35,216 nucleotides of DNA from Alphaproteobacteria bacterium (GTDB taxonomy: Bacteria; Pseudomonadota; Alphaproteobacteria; SHVV01): the NCBI GenBank assembly GCA_016869275.1, contig VGEO01000026.1:1-35216 (forward strand), written 5' to 3'. The notes below the pieces were generated by a model that saw nothing but the letters and a program-made list of their open reading frames with translations, had not been told where the DNA came from and ran no database searches. How positions within the stretch are numbered: the first letter of the stretch is position 1; every line of letters starts with the position of its first letter. Shown one piece after another: positions 19,885 to 30,432 of this stretch. The position numbers and the translations under genes are program-made.

Positions 19885-21955
19885 GGGTGCCGGTCGCTCC
19901 CCTGGCGTGGGACCGCGCCGCGCTGCACGCGGCCATGGTCGTCGATGCGCGGCAGATCGGGTTGGTCATGAAGTAGTCGCCGACGGGGCTCGCGAACGCA
20001 TGCGGCTCGGTCGCGCCGTCGGCGCCGAACGCCGCCCCCCAGGCAGCGCGCTCGACCTGATCGATGCGGCCCAACGTGGGCGTCGCCTGGATCATCTGGC
20101 GGCGCAACGCGGGCAGACTGTCGAACGGCAGCATCCGCCCGAGCCCCTGCCCCGCCAACACATCCGAGAGTGCCCGCAGGATCGTCCAATCTTCGCGCGC
20201 ATCGCCCGGCGGGAATACGGCGCGGATCGCGCTCTGGGCGCGGCCTTCGGTGTTGACGTAGGTGCCGTCCTTCTCGGTATAGGCAGCGCCGGGCAGGACG
20301 ACGTCGGCGCGATTGGCGCCGGCATCGCCGTGATGGCCCTGGTAGACGACGAAGGTGCGGCCGAGCGCCTTCATGTCGATTTCATCGGCCCCGAGCAGGA
20401 AAAGAACATCGAGCGCGCCGCGGCCGGCGGCGGCGATGATGCCGGTGGTATCGAGCCCGCCGGGGCCCGGCACGAACCCGAGATCGAGCCCGGCGACGCG
20501 CGCGGCCGCGGTGTGAAGCACGTTGAAGCCGTTCCAGCCGTCTTTGACGAGGCCCGCGCTCTCGGCGATCCGACGCGCGAGCCCCAGCACCTGTGCACCG
20601 TCGTTGCGGGCGAGCGCGCCCTGCCCGAGGATCAGCATCGGCTTGGCGGCCGCCGCGAGTGTCGCCGCGAACGAATGCCGCCCGTCAGCGATTTCGCGGA
20701 GCGTGTCGGGGCCGGCGCCCAAATGTTCGTAACGGTACGACAGGTCGGCGTGGGGCCCGATCAGGCCGATCTTGAGGCCGCCCTTCAAATAGCGCTTGCG
20801 GATGCGGGCGTTGACGAGCGCGGCCTCGAGCCGCGGGTTGCTGCCGATCAGGAGCAGCGCATCGGCCTGTTCGATGCCGGCGATCCCGGTATTGAAGAGA
20901 TAACTCGCGCGCACGCCGGGATCGAGCCGGGCGCCGTCCTGCCGGCAGTCGCGGTTGGGCGAACCCAACCCGTCCATCAAGCACTTGAGCGCGAACATCG
21001 CCTCGGCATCGACGAGGTCGCCGGCGATCGCGGCGATGCGCGCTCCCGCAACGCCCTTCAAGCGCCCGGCGATCGCGGCAAAGGCCTCGCTCCAGGTCGC
21101 CGGCTGGAGCCGTCCGCCCTGGCGCACATAGGGGCGGTCGAGGCGCTGGCGCATCAAGCCATCGACGGCGGCACGGGTCTTGTCCGAAATCCACTCCTCG
21201 TTGACGTCCTCGTGGAGGCGCGGCAGGACGCGCATCACTTCGCGGCCGCGGGCGTCGATCCGGACGTTCGAGCCGACCGCATCGTGGACGTCGATGGTTT
21301 CGGTTTTCTTGAGCTCCCACGGGCGCGCCGCGAAGGCATACGGCTTGAGCGTCAGCGCGCCGACCGGGCAGATATCGACCAGGTTGCCCGAAAGCTCGGA
21401 CGTAAGGGCTCGTTCGACGTAGGGCCCGATCTCCATGTGCTCGCCGCGCCCAATCGCCCCCATCTCTTCGACGCCGGCGATCTCGGTCGCGAAACGGACG
21501 CAGCGCGTGCAGTGGATGCAGCGCGTCATCACGGTCTTGACGATCGGCCCGAGGAATTTCTCTGCGACCGCGCGCTTGTTCTCGTCGAAGCGGCTCAAGC
21601 CCCGGCCATAGGCCATGGCCTGGTCCTGCAAGTCGCACTCGCCGCCCTGGTCGCAGATCGGGCAGTCGAGCGGGTGGTTGATCAGCAGGAACTCCATCAC
21701 CCCTTCGCGCGCCTTCTTGACCTGCGGGGTGTTGGTCTTGATCACCATGTTGTCGGCCGCCGGCATCGCGCAGCTCGCGATCGGCTTCGGCGACTTCTCC
21801 ATCTCGACCAGGCACATCCGGCAGTTGCCCGCGATCGACAGGCGCTCGTGGTAGCAGAAGCGCGGGATCTCCTTGCCGGCGGCCTCGCACGCCTGCAGTA
21901 CCGTCGCGCCCGGCTCGACCGTGACTTCCTGACCGTCGACTGTGAGCTTGGGCAT
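19877..21955 (-). CDS. nuoG: NADH-quinone oxidoreductase subunit G
   Basis: Large peripheral iron-sulfur subunit, 692 residues. All ligands for the usual three clusters are visible: [2Fe-2S] N1b at C34, C45, C48 and C62; [4Fe-4S] N5 at H94, C98, C101 and C107; [4Fe-4S] N4 at C146, C149, C152 and C196. I saw no extra cysteine set like the E. coli N7 cluster. The C-terminal two thirds is the molybdopterin-oxidoreductase-like domain that has lost its cofactor. It is seven bases downstream of nuoF and overlaps nuoH by eight. Confidence 0.97.
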   Translation of the reverse strand: MPKLTVDGQEVTVEPGATVLQACEAAGKEIPRFCYHERLSIAGNCRMCLVEMEKSPKPIASCAMPAADNMVIKTNTPQVKKAREGVMEFLLINHPLDCPICDQGGECDLQDQAMAYGRGLSRFDENKRAVAEKFLGPIVKTVMTRCIHCTRCVRFATEIAGVEEMGAIGRGEHMEIGPYVERALTSELSGNLVDICPVGALTLKPYAFAARPWELKKTETIDVHDAVGSNVRIDARGREVMRVLPRLHEDVNEEWISDKTRAAVDGLMRQRLDRPYVRQGGRLQPATWSEAFAAIAGRLKGVAGARIAAIAGDLVDAEAMFALKCLMDGLGSPNRDCRQDGARLDPGVRASYLFNTGIAGIEQADALLLIGSNPRLEAALVNARIRKRYLKGGLKIGLIGPHADLSYRYEHLGAGPDTLREIADGRHSFAATLAAAAKPMLILGQGALARNDGAQVLGLARRIAESAGLVKDGWNGFNVLHTAAARVAGLDLGFVPGPGGLDTTGIIAAAGRGALDVLFLLGADEIDMKALGRTFVVYQGHHGDAGANRADVVLPGAAYTEKDGTYVNTEGRAQSAIRAVFPPGDAREDWTILRALSDVLAGQGLGRMLPFDSLPALRRQMIQATPTLGRIDQVERAAWGAAFGADGATEPHAFASPVGDYFMTNPICRASTTMAACSAARSHARGATGTHG

Positions 21956-21962
21956 GAGAGAC

Positions 21963-23246
<1,284 letters not shown>

Positions 23247-23249
23247 CGA

Positions 23250-23849
23250 TCACGTCGTTTGATCTTTGAGGGTGGTGGGGCCGCCTTTGGGTGCCGATTT
23301 CTGGCGGTCGATCTGCGGGCCGGCCTTGGGCCACTCACCGCGCTTGAGCGCATCGATCAGCCGGCCGGCGGCGGCGCCATCGACGTCTTCGAAATAGTCG
23401 TCGCCCACCTGCACGACCGGCGCGTTGACGCAGGCGCCCAGGCACTCGACCTCGCCCAGCGTGAATTGTCCGTCGGCGGTGGTTTCGCCCAATTTGACGC
23501 CGAGCTTCTGCTCGCACGCCGTCAAGACGTCGAGCGCGCCGCGGAGCTGGCAGGGGGTCGTGGTGCAGACGCGGACGTGGTGCTTGCCGATCGGCTTCAG
23601 GTTGAACATCGAGTAGAACGTCGCGACCTCGTAGACGCGAATCGGCGCCATGCCGAGGTAGGTCGCGACGTAGTCGAGGGCGGCGTGCGGCAGCCAGCCG
23701 CCCGACTGGCGCTGCGCCAGATCGAGCAGCGCCAAGACCGCGCTCGCCTGCTTGCCGGCTGGGTACTTGGCGATCGCCTTCTCGGCCTTGGCTTTGTTTT
23801 CGGCCGAGAACGCGAACGTGGCGGGACCAGTGCGGAGCGTCGTCGTCAT
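23250..23849 (-). CDS. nuoE: NADH-quinone oxidoreductase subunit E
   Basis: Thioredoxin-like [2Fe-2S] subunit (cluster N1a) paired with NuoF; 199 residues. The four ligands are C95, C100, C136 and C140 (VCTTTPC and ECLGAC). The C-terminal tail (about 160-199) is longer and more hydrophilic than in E. coli NuoE, with a Lys/Gln-rich end, as in many alphaproteobacteria. The ATG at 23849 overlaps the nuoD stop as ATGA and is preferred to a longer in-frame reading within nuoD. Confidence 0.97.
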   Translation of the reverse strand: MTTTLRTGPATFAFSAENKAKAEKAIAKYPAGKQASAVLALLDLAQRQSGGWLPHAALDYVATYLGMAPIRVYEVATFYSMFNLKPIGKHHVRVCTTTPCQLRGALDVLTACEQKLGVKLGETTADGQFTLGEVECLGACVNAPVVQVGDDYFEDVDGAAAGRLIDALKRGEWPKAGPQIDRQKSAPKGGPTTLKDQTT

Positions 23850-25024
23850 CGGTCGATCTCGCCGAACACGATGTCTTGGCTGCCGATCACCGCGACGGTG
23901 TCGGCCAGCAAGTGGCCGCGAGTCATGAAGTCGAGCGACTGCAGGTGCGCGTAGCCGGGCGCGCGAATCTTGCACTTGTAGGGCATGTTCGTGCCGTCGG
24001 CGATCAGGTAGACGCCGAACTCGCCCTTGGGCGCTTCGACCGCGGCGTAGGTTTCGCCGGCGGGCACGTGATAGCCCTCGGTGTAGAGCTTGAAGTGATG
24101 GATCAGCGCTTCCATCGACTCCTTCATCTCACCGCGTCGCGGCGGCACATATTTGCGGTCCTCGGTCATGACCGGCCCGCGCGGCATCGTGTCGAGGCAC
24201 TGGCGGATGAGGCGCACCGACTGGCGCATCTCTTCGATCCGGCACAGGTAGCGGTCGTAGCAATCGCCGTTCTTGCCGACCGGGATATCGAAGTCGAGCT
24301 CGCTGTAGACTTCGTAGGGCTGCGCTTTGCGCAAGTCCCAGGCGAAGCCCGAGCCCCTGAGCATCACGCCGGTAAAGCCCCAGTCGAGCGCATCCTTGGC
24401 CGCGACCACGCCGATATCGACGTTGCGCTGCTTGAAGATGCGATTTTCGGTCAGGACCGTCTCGATGTCGTCGACGATCTTGAGAAAGCTGTCGCAAAAC
24501 GTCCGGATGTCGTCGGCGAGGCCCTCGGGCATGTCCTGGTGGACGCCGCCGGCGCGATAGAACGCGGCATGAAGCCGGGCGCCCGAAACGCGCTCGTAGA
24601 ACACCATCAGCTTCTCGCGCTCCTCGAACCCCCACAGCGCCGGCGTCATCGCGCCGACGTCCATCGCCTGGGTGGTGATGTTGAGGAGGTGATTCAGGAG
24701 CCGGCCGATTTCATCCCACAACACCCGCATGAACTGTGCGCGCCGCGGCACCGCGATCCCGGCCAACTTCTCGATGGCGAGACAGAACGCATGCTCTTGG
24801 TTCATCGGCGCGACGTAATCGAGCCGGTCGAAATATGGGATCGCCTGCAAGTAGGTCTTGTGCTCGATCAGCTTCTCGGTGCCGCGGTGCAGGAGACCGA
24901 TGTGGGGATCGGCGCGCTCGACCACCTCGCCATCGAGCTCGAGCACGAGCCGAAGCACCCCATGCGCCGCCGGATGCTGCGGCCCGAAGTTGAGGGCGAG
25001 ATTCTTGATCTCGGTTTCGGCCAT
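23846..25024 (-). CDS. nuoD: NADH-quinone oxidoreductase subunit D
   Basis: 49-kDa-type subunit derived from the large subunit of [NiFe] hydrogenases; with NuoB it forms the quinone-reduction site. It is 392 residues. The N-terminus has [15 protein letters not shown] with the conserved His pair near the quinone, [10 protein letters not shown] follows, and the C-terminus ends with the conserved DIVFGEIDR. It is a separate gene, not fused to nuoC as in E. coli, and starts two bases after the nuoC stop. Confidence 0.98.
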   Translation of the reverse strand: MAETEIKNLALNFGPQHPAAHGVLRLVLELDGEVVERADPHIGLLHRGTEKLIEHKTYLQAIPYFDRLDYVAPMNQEHAFCLAIEKLAGIAVPRRAQFMRVLWDEIGRLLNHLLNITTQAMDVGAMTPALWGFEEREKLMVFYERVSGARLHAAFYRAGGVHQDMPEGLADDIRTFCDSFLKIVDDIETVLTENRIFKQRNVDIGVVAAKDALDWGFTGVMLRGSGFAWDLRKAQPYEVYSELDFDIPVGKNGDCYDRYLCRIEEMRQSVRLIRQCLDTMPRGPVMTEDRKYVPPRRGEMKESMEALIHHFKLYTEGYHVPAGETYAAVEAPKGEFGVYLIADGTNMPYKCKIRAPGYAHLQSLDFMTRGHLLADTVAVIGSQDIVFGEIDR

Positions 25025-25026
25025 GG

Positions 25027-25644
25027 CTATTTCGGCGGCGCCTTCGCCTTTTCGTCGCCCGGCAGGACGTAGGCGGCGCCCTCCCACGGGCTCATGAAGT
25101 CGAAGCGGCGGAATTCCTGGGTGAGTTTGACCGGCTGGTAGACGACGCGCTTATCCGCGTCGTCGTAGCGGACCTCGACGTAGCCGGTGAGCGGGAAGTC
25201 CTTGCGCAGCGGATGACCTTCGAACCCGTAGTCGGTCAAAAGGCGCCTGAGATCGGGGTGCCCGGAAAACATGATCCCGTACATGTCCCAGGTCTCGCGC
25301 TCGTACCAGCCGGCCGCGCTGAACACCGAGGTCACCGACGGCACCGCGGTATCGGGCTCGACCGGCACCTTGACGCGGATGCGCTGGTTATGGACCACGC
25401 TCAGGAGGTGGTAGACGACGTCGAAGCGCGGGTTGCGGCCCGGCCAATCGACGGCCGTGATATCGAGCAGGAGCTTGAACTGGCACGCGGCGTCGTCGCG
25501 CAGGAACCGCAGCAACTTGACGATCCCGCGGGCGGTGCTGGTGACCGCGAGCTCGCCGAGTGCGATCTCGACCGATACCGTTTCGCCCGGGCAACCGGCG
25601 CGCACGTAGTCGCTGAGTTCGGAAAGCGCTCGCTCTTTTTCCAT
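25027..25644 (-). CDS. nuoC: NADH-quinone oxidoreductase subunit C
   Basis: 30-kDa-type peripheral subunit that packs against NuoD; 205 residues. The family signature region [38 protein letters not shown] is present around residues 115-155 (seen here as [16 protein letters not shown] and HPLRKDFPL in order). The ATG at 25644 is preferred to the longer open frame, which runs back into nuoB. It follows nuoB after 17 bases. Confidence 0.96.
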   Translation of the reverse strand: MEKERALSELSDYVRAGCPGETVSVEIALGELAVTSTARGIVKLLRFLRDDAACQFKLLLDITAVDWPGRNPRFDVVYHLLSVVHNQRIRVKVPVEPDTAVPSVTSVFSAAGWYERETWDMYGIMFSGHPDLRRLLTDYGFEGHPLRKDFPLTGYVEVRYDDADKRVVYQPVKLTQEFRRFDFMSPWEGAAYVLPGDEKAKAPPK

Positions 25645-25661
25645 GCGGTGGGGGTCGCCGT

Positions 25662-26183
25662 TCAGCGATCGATCGTGCCGGTGCGGCGGATTTTTTTCTG
25701 GAGCAGGAGAATGCCGTAGACCAACGCCTCGGCCGAGGGCGGGCAGCCGGGCACGTAGACGTCGACCGGAACGATGCGATCGCAGCCGCGTACGACCGAA
25801 TAGGAATAGTGGTAGTAGCCGCCGCCGTTGGCGCAGCTTCCCATCGAAATCACGTAGCGCGGCTCGGCCATTTGATCGTAAACCTTGCGCAGCGCCGGCG
25901 CCATTTTGTTGGTGAGCGTTCCGGCAACGATCATGACGTCGGACTGGCGCGGGCTGCCGCGGAAGACCACGCCGAACCGCTCCATGTCGTAGCGCGGCAT
26001 GAAGGCATGCATCATCTCGACCGCGCAGCAAGCCAAGCCGAACGTCATCGGCCACAACGACCCGGTGCGCCCCCAATTGACGAGGTCGTCGAGTTTGGCC
26101 ACGAGATAGCCTTTGTCGGCTAGCTCATCGGCCGCCACCTTGAGGGCGACATCGCGGACCGGTGCCAGCGCCGCCTCAGTCAT
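25662..26183 (-). CDS. nuoB: NADH-quinone oxidoreductase subunit B
   Basis: PSST-type subunit carrying cluster N2, the last [4Fe-4S] centre before quinone; 173 residues. The ligands are the adjacent pair C52-C53 (GLACCAVEM), C117 (GSCANGGG) and C147 ([10 protein letters not shown]). It lies three bases after the nuoA stop. Confidence 0.98.
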   Translation of the reverse strand: MTEAALAPVRDVALKVAADELADKGYLVAKLDDLVNWGRTGSLWPMTFGLACCAVEMMHAFMPRYDMERFGVVFRGSPRQSDVMIVAGTLTNKMAPALRKVYDQMAEPRYVISMGSCANGGGYYHYSYSVVRGCDRIVPVDVYVPGCPPSAEALVYGILLLQKKIRRTGTIDR

Positions 26184-26186
26184 GGA

Positions 26187-26552
26187 TCAATCCCATTCGA
26201 GGGCGCCCTTCTTCCACTCGTAGACGTAGCCGACGGTGAGCACGCCCAAGAACACCATCATCGACCAGAACCCGAACAGGCCGACCTCGCCCAACGAAAT
26301 CGCCCATGGGAACAGGAACGCGACCTCGAGATCGAAAATGATGAACAGGATTGCGACCAGGTAGAAGCGGACATCGAACGGCCGGCGGGCATCGCCGAAC
26401 GCCTCGAACCCGCATTCGTAGGGCGAGTTCTTCTCGCTGTCGGGGCGCTGGCGGGCGATTACGTACGAAGCGCCCAGCATGACGCTCACCATGACGACCG
26501 CGATCCCGAGAAAGATCAGGATCGGCAGGTACTCGGCCAGCATCGTAGACAT
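26187..26552 (-). CDS. nuoA: NADH-quinone oxidoreductase subunit A
   Basis: First gene of the complex I operon; a small membrane subunit of 121 residues with three helices. The conserved loop [21 protein letters not shown] (seen as [12 protein letters not shown] then [12 protein letters not shown]) carries the cysteine that moves between active and deactive states in some complexes I. A GGCGGAAG stretch eight bases before the ATG may be the ribosome site. A TATAAT box lies 48 bases upstream. Confidence 0.97.
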   Translation of the reverse strand: MSTMLAEYLPILIFLGIAVVMVSVMLGASYVIARQRPDSEKNSPYECGFEAFGDARRPFDVRFYLVAILFIIFDLEVAFLFPWAISLGEVGLFGFWSMMVFLGVLTVGYVYEWKKGALEWD

Positions 26553-26600
26553 CGGATCGCTTCCGCCTTGGGCGACGCGTCAACCGCGCGTGGCGGTCGG

Positions 26601-26606
26601 ATTATA
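26601..26606 (-). promoter_or_regulatory. -10 box of the likely nuo operon promoter
   Basis: A perfect TATAAT on the minus strand lies 48 bases before the nuoA start, in otherwise GC-rich sequence. No good -35 box sits 16-18 bases upstream (best is a weak TGTTCG-like hexamer), so an activator may be needed. Read-through from tRNA-Asp is also possible. Confidence 0.55.
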
Positions 26607-26729
26607 GAGCCGGCCCCGCGCGAACAGGAGGGTGCTTTTTCTCGGTATCCCAAGCATTTATGTCTCGGTTTTCAAGGGCGGGATGGGGTCTGCCCCCAGA
26701 GGCTGGGCGGGGTTGCGCCTGCGGATCCG

Positions 26730-26806
<77 letters not shown>

Positions 26807-26846
26807 AAAACGGAACAATTCGCGACCAAGCCGTCGAGGTCGGCCC

Positions 26847-26875
26847 CGTTTACCGGTCCCCCTCGTGGGTGTCAA
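26847..26875 (-). promoter_or_regulatory. Sigma70 promoter of tRNA-Asp
   Basis: A perfect TTGACA -35 box (26870-26875) and a TAAACG -10 box (26847-26852) are separated by 17 bases on the minus strand. This would start transcription near 26840, about 34 bases before the mature tRNA. Confidence 0.75.
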
Positions 26876-26896
26876 GCAAGCCCCCGCCGCCGCGCG

Positions 26897-27340
26897 CTAA
26901 CGCACGGCCGCGCGCGTCCGCCGCCAGCGCAGTTCACTCGTCTGGACGCCGCGCCGCGTCGTCTGCGGCAGCGTCGTGAGGCTCAGTTCGTCGCCCCGGT
27001 AAGCCATGGTTCGAATCTGCGTCGTACCGACCCAGTTCGGGTACTGCGATACCTCGACGAAGTGGCGTACGGTGTCGCCCTCGACTTCATAGCGGCCGGC
27101 GTAGGAGAAATAGCCGTCCCAACCGACGACCTTTTCCTCGACTCCGGCCGTCAACGCTTCGCCGGTCGTGAACGGAGCACGCGCGTTGCGATAGAGCATC
27201 GCCGCCATGTAGCCGTCGGCCGTGTAGATCAGCAGGCCTTGCGCGTCCGCGCCCATCGGGTGGATGACGCGGCCGTCGTCATAGCGCGTTTCCCACCGCT
27301 CCAGGCGCCAACTGCCGACGAGTTCGGCGACCGTGGTCAC
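26897..27340 (-). CDS. Lipocalin-like domain protein
   Basis: 147 residues if read from the GTG at 27340, which overlaps the stop of the upstream membrane-enzyme gene as GTGA. An in-frame ATG close to the start is lacking, and a reading from further upstream would run inside the neighbour. The start VAELVGSWRLERWE, the pattern GLLIYTADGYMAAML and the central GYFSYAGRYEVEGDTVRHFVE (seen as short strands) match the bacterial lipocalin-like family, a small beta-barrel with no signal peptide. Family members have been linked only loosely to small-ligand binding. Tight coupling to a sterol-desaturase-like enzyme suggests a shared lipid substrate, but this is inference. Confidence 0.8.
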   Translation of the reverse strand: MTTVAELVGSWRLERWETRYDDGRVIHPMGADAQGLLIYTADGYMAAMLYRNARAPFTTGEALTAGVEEKVVGWDGYFSYAGRYEVEGDTVRHFVEVSQYPNWVGTTQIRTMAYRGDELSLTTLPQTTRRGVQTSELRWRRTRAAVR

Positions 27341-28365
27341 GACTGCGGCGTCGGGGCGCCGATCGGCGCCCCCGAGCTGGCGCGGCCGGAAGCGAGGTAG
27401 CGCGCGATGTCGATGAAGGGTTGGACGTACATGCGGACGACGCCGAGGTATTTGGCTTCGCTGCCATCGCCCAGACCCATCGCGAAGCGCTCTTCCTTGG
27501 CCGGAACGTAGATCGTCCCGAACAGCCAGTCCCACAGCGCCAAGGCGTAGCCGATGTTGCGGCCGAAATGCTCGGGCCGCGTGCTGTGGTGGAGTTGGTG
27601 CTGGGCCCGACTCACGAACACGTAACTGAACCGCGGCCCCCAACTCAGCCAGACGTGGCTGTGGCGAAGATTGCCGATCGCGTTGTAGACGAACACGAAG
27701 ACGTGGAGGCCGAAGATCGTGAACACCCCTGTATCGGCGCCATGGACGTGCATGAAAACGCCGAGCACGATGCCGCCCAACGCCGACGGCACGCCGGCCA
27801 TCCAAAACAGCTCGAGCGGATGCGCGCGCGCGTTGGTGAGCGGCGTCAGGACCTCTGCCGAGTGGTGGACCTTGTGGATGAGCCACAACAGCGTCACGTG
27901 ATGGAGCGTGTAGTGGGCGAGGAAGCGGCCGAAATCGTAGGCGATGAAATAGAGGATGGTGAGCAGGAGCTTGGCCGCGAGTGCGGTTTCGACCGGCGCC
28001 GGTACCGCTCCGAACGCGCCGTCGAGCTCGCCGCGAACCGACCGGGCGACCCACGCGGTGGAGAGGAAATAGGCCCCGAGGGCGAGCGCGAACAGAATCT
28101 GGTTGACGTACCAATAGCGGTAATCGGCGAGCGCCGAGCGATGGCCCCAGATCGCCTTCGGGAAATAGGCGGCGAAGAAGTTGCGGCCCTCGCGCCGCGC
28201 CTCCGACCGCCTGTAGGCGAGCGCGCACAGCCCCAGCGCGACGACGAGAAACGGCCAGAAAAAATACGAATAGGGATCGCGCCACGTGAAGAGCGGCTTG
28301 AGCAGATGGGTGAAGACCGCGACTAGCGTGCTTTGCAACTGGGCGAGGTCGGCGGCATCGAGCAT
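27337..28365 (-). CDS. Sterol desaturase / fatty acid hydroxylase superfamily protein
   Basis: Membrane-bound di-iron oxygenase family, 342 residues with several transmembrane segments (about 35-50, 86-105, 132-150, 190-208, 215-230). The histidine clusters that hold the two irons are present: H151..H155-H156 (HYTLHH), H164..H167-H168 (HKVHH), H235 and H237, and H256..H259-H260 (HQLHH). The substrate is unknown: members act on sterols, fatty acids, carotenoids or ether lipids. The downstream lipocalin-like gene overlaps it as GTGA, and an acyl-CoA synthetase gene diverges from a shared 55-base region. The C-terminal tail after about 325 is Ala/Gly/Pro-rich and not conserved-looking. Confidence 0.88.
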   Translation of the reverse strand: MLDAADLAQLQSTLVAVFTHLLKPLFTWRDPYSYFFWPFLVVALGLCALAYRRSEARREGRNFFAAYFPKAIWGHRSALADYRYWYVNQILFALALGAYFLSTAWVARSVRGELDGAFGAVPAPVETALAAKLLLTILYFIAYDFGRFLAHYTLHHVTLLWLIHKVHHSAEVLTPLTNARAHPLELFWMAGVPSALGGIVLGVFMHVHGADTGVFTIFGLHVFVFVYNAIGNLRHSHVWLSWGPRFSYVFVSRAQHQLHHSTRPEHFGRNIGYALALWDWLFGTIYVPAKEERFAMGLGDGSEAKYLGVVRMYVQPFIDIARYLASGRASSGAPIGAPTPQS

Positions 28366-28396
28366 TGCGGCTGGTGAATAGCGCGTTTCCCGCGCC

Positions 28397-28420
28397 GCGG
28401 CAACGCGCTACCGTTGCCGC
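28397..28420. promoter_or_regulatory. Perfect inverted repeat touching the synthetase start codon
   Basis: Nine-base arms gcggcaacg (28397-28405) and cgttgccgc (28412-28420) are separated by six bases, and the repeat ends at the base before the ATG of the synthetase. It lies in the 55-base divergent region. It could be an operator, or a hairpin in the mRNA covering the place where a ribosome site would be. No Shine-Dalgarno sequence is seen there. Confidence 0.6.
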
Positions 28421-30100
28421 ATGCTGAAGCGCGCCGCGACCTATCGCGAGATCTATGACGCCTTCGCCTGGCGCGTGCCGGCCCGCTACAACATGGCGGT
28501 CGATCTCTGCGATCGGCATGCCGCCCAAACCCCCGGCAAGGTCGCGCTGATCCACGATCGCGACCGTGGCGAGCCCCGCCGCTATCGTTTCGGCGAGCTC
28601 GCCGAGCTCGCGCGCCGCGCCGCCAATGCTTTTGCCGGCGTGGGGCTGAATCCCGGCGACCGCGTCGGCCTCTTGCTTCCGCAAACACCCGAAGCCCTGG
28701 TGACGCACTTGGCGTGCTGGCGTTCGGGATTGATTTCGCTGCCGGTTTCGATCGCGCTTGACGAGGAGACGCTCGCCTATCGCCTGAACGACGTCGAGGT
28801 CGCGCTGCTCGTCACCGACCGCGCCCGCTACCCGCGCATCCAGCGTCTCCGTACCCGCCTCCCCTCCTTGCGTATCGTCAGCCTGATCGACGGCGCGGAC
28901 ATCGGCGCCCGCGACTTCCACGCCGATTTGGCCCGCGCCTCACCCTACCACGCCGCCGCCGATACCGGCCCCGACGACCCGGCCTTCCTCGCCCACACTT
29001 CAGGCTCGACCGGACCGTCCAAGGCGGTCGTCCACGGCCACCGCATGCTGATCGGCCACTTGCCCGGCTTCGACTTCGCCTACGAGTTCTTCGGTCAGCC
29101 CGGCGACCTTACCTGGTCGCCGGCCGATTGGGCCGGCGGCGGCGCGCTCTCGATGGCGGTGATGCAGGCGCTGTGGTTCGGTCATCCGACGATCGCCTGC
29201 CACGTGCCGCCGCCGTTCGATCCGGAGCGGGTTTATGGCGTGCTTGGCCGGCACCGCGTGGGCAACCTTTATATGATGGCGACCGGCTTCAAGCAGATCC
29301 GCGCCGCGCCCCCACCCGCCGACGTCAAGCTGCGCGCGGTCATCAGCGCCGGCGAACCGGTCGGAGCCGAGATGGTCGAATGGAGCAAGGGCGCGCTCGG
29401 CGTCGGTATCAACGAGGTGTTCGGGCAGAACGAGTGCAACTTCCTGCTGGCCCACGTGCCCAAGTTCATGGCCGCCCGCCCGGGTTCGCTCGGGCTGCCG
29501 CCGCCGGGCTTCGTCGCCAGCGTCGTCGACGCCGAGGGCCGCGAGCTCGGTGCCGGCGAGGTCGGCGAGCTCGCCTGCCGGAGCCCCAACCCGGTCCTGA
29601 TGATCGAATACTGGCGCAACCCCGAAGCGACGCGCGCCAAGTTCAAGAACGGCTGGTATCTGACCGGCGATCTCGCGCGGCGCGACGATCAAGGCTATTT
29701 CTGGCACCAGGGCCGGCCCGAGGACGTGATCCGCCGCGGCCGGCGGCTGATCGCGCCGGTCGAGATCGAGGACGCCGCGCTCAAACACCGGGCGGTCGCC
29801 AACGCCGCCGCGATCGGCACCGGCGATCCGGAGGCGCACGACGGCATCAAGCTGTTCGTCACGCTGAAGGACGGCGCCGTGGCCGACACGGCGGTGACGG
29901 CCGAACTCAGCGCTCTACTCGCCGCCAGCTTGGCCACCGATGCACGGCCCTCGGCGATCGCGATCATCGATGCGCTCCCGTTGACCTCGACCGGAAAGGT
30001 GATGCGGCGCGCGCTCCGCGAGCGCGAAGCAGTCCCCGATGCCGCTCCGTCGGCGCGGCGGCCTCCGCCTGCTGCGCGAGCGAAGGCAGGTCCGGAGTAA
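28421..30100 (+). CDS. AMP-dependent acyl-CoA synthetase (acetyl/medium-chain type)
   Basis: Adenylate-forming enzyme that activates a carboxylic acid to acyl-AMP and then to acyl-CoA; 559 residues and the only clear plus-strand protein gene. The P-loop TSGSTGPSK is at 193-201, the aromatic/acid-binding region WSPADWAGGGAL near 232-243, VFGQNEC near 338-344, YLTGD at 413-417 and the C-terminal catalytic lysine K526 in LTSTGKVMRR. These place it near acetyl-CoA and medium-chain acyl-CoA synthetases; the substrate cannot be read. The last residues (about 535-559, Ala/Pro/Arg-rich) go beyond the family end and include codons from a dispersed repeat at 30066-30090. The start abuts an inverted repeat and has no ribosome site. 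Confidence 0.9.
   Translation: MLKRAATYREIYDAFAWRVPARYNMAVDLCDRHAAQTPGKVALIHDRDRGEPRRYRFGELAELARRAANAFAGVGLNPGDRVGLLLPQTPEALVTHLACWRSGLISLPVSIALDEETLAYRLNDVEVALLVTDRARYPRIQRLRTRLPSLRIVSLIDGADIGARDFHADLARASPYHAAADTGPDDPAFLAHTSGSTGPSKAVVHGHRMLIGHLPGFDFAYEFFGQPGDLTWSPADWAGGGALSMAVMQALWFGHPTIACHVPPPFDPERVYGVLGRHRVGNLYMMATGFKQIRAAPPPADVKLRAVISAGEPVGAEMVEWSKGALGVGINEVFGQNECNFLLAHVPKFMAARPGSLGLPPPGFVASVVDAEGRELGAGEVGELACRSPNPVLMIEYWRNPEATRAKFKNGWYLTGDLARRDDQGYFWHQGRPEDVIRRGRRLIAPVEIEDAALKHRAVANAAAIGTGDPEAHDGIKLFVTLKDGAVADTAVTAELSALLAASLATDARPSAIAIIDALPLTSTGKVMRRALREREAVPDAAPSARRPPPAARAKAGPE
30066..30090. repeat. Short repeat copy 1, inside the synthetase C-terminus
   Basis: 25 bases (beginning cgcctgctgcgcgagcgaa) match 30408-30432 at 22 of 25 positions. 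This copy is translated as about residues 549-557 of the acyl-CoA synthetase, so the repeat seems to have replaced or extended the original gene end. Confidence 0.6.
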
Positions 30101-30104
30101 GAAG

Positions 30105-30327
30105 TCACAGCCCTCTTTTCGCGACCGCTCTGCCTGAGCCCGACTTCAAGTACTTCTCGTTCTCGTCGCTGAACGCAACCTACGTCTCGAGCGTCCAAGG
30201 TACACACTTCGCGGTGTGTGGTACTTCGCGGGCATTATGTCGTCGAAGCCGAGCGCGCAGATCCGGGGTCACACCTACGGAGCGGCTCAGGCTCGCTCGC
30301 ACTGCGGAGAATGTACACGTCGATCAT
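30105..30327 (-). pseudogene. Decayed GIY-YIG nuclease-family gene
   Basis: Conceptual translation on the minus strand gives two pieces of the small GIY-YIG (UPF0213-like/excinuclease-domain) family. The first, from ATG 30327, reads MIDVYILRSASEP. After a frameshift near 30280 the second continues in another frame as VGVTPDLRARLRRHNA, EVPHTAK, PWTLET, then an in-frame TAG at 30180-30182 where a Tyr codon is expected, then VAFSDE and YLKSGSGRA up to TGA at 30105. A few residues also seem deleted between SDE and YLKSG, since intact relatives have a longer helix there. About 75 codons remain of a protein usually near 90-100. The gene cannot make the full protein. It fills most of the 330-base gap between the synthetase and tRNA-Val. 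Confidence 0.82.
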
Positions 30328-30351
30328 GCAATAGCCGCTGGCTTGCCAAGC

Positions 30352-30370
30352 CGAAGCTCGCGGAGCTTCG
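30352..30370. repeat. Small hairpin next to the GIY-YIG remnant
   Basis: Perfect 8-bp inverted repeat (cgaagctc / gagcttcg) with a 3-base loop. It lies between the remnant and tRNA-Val, among other short GC-rich palindromes, and may belong to the same mobile-repeat debris as 30402-30432. Confidence 0.5.
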
Positions 30371-30401
30371 CCCGCCTTCGCCCTTCGGGCTCTGGCGCGG
30401 C

Positions 30402-30432
30402 AGCCTTCGCCCGCTACGCGAGCGAAGGCTGG
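30402..30432. repeat. Short palindromic repeat copy 2, touching the tRNA-Val 3' end
   Basis: A 13-bp near-perfect inverted repeat (agccttcgcccgc / gcgagcgaaggct, one mismatch) with a 3-base loop spans 30402-30430. The 25-base segment 30408-30432 is related to 30066-30090 and runs into the encoded CCA of tRNA-Val. Confidence 0.65.
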
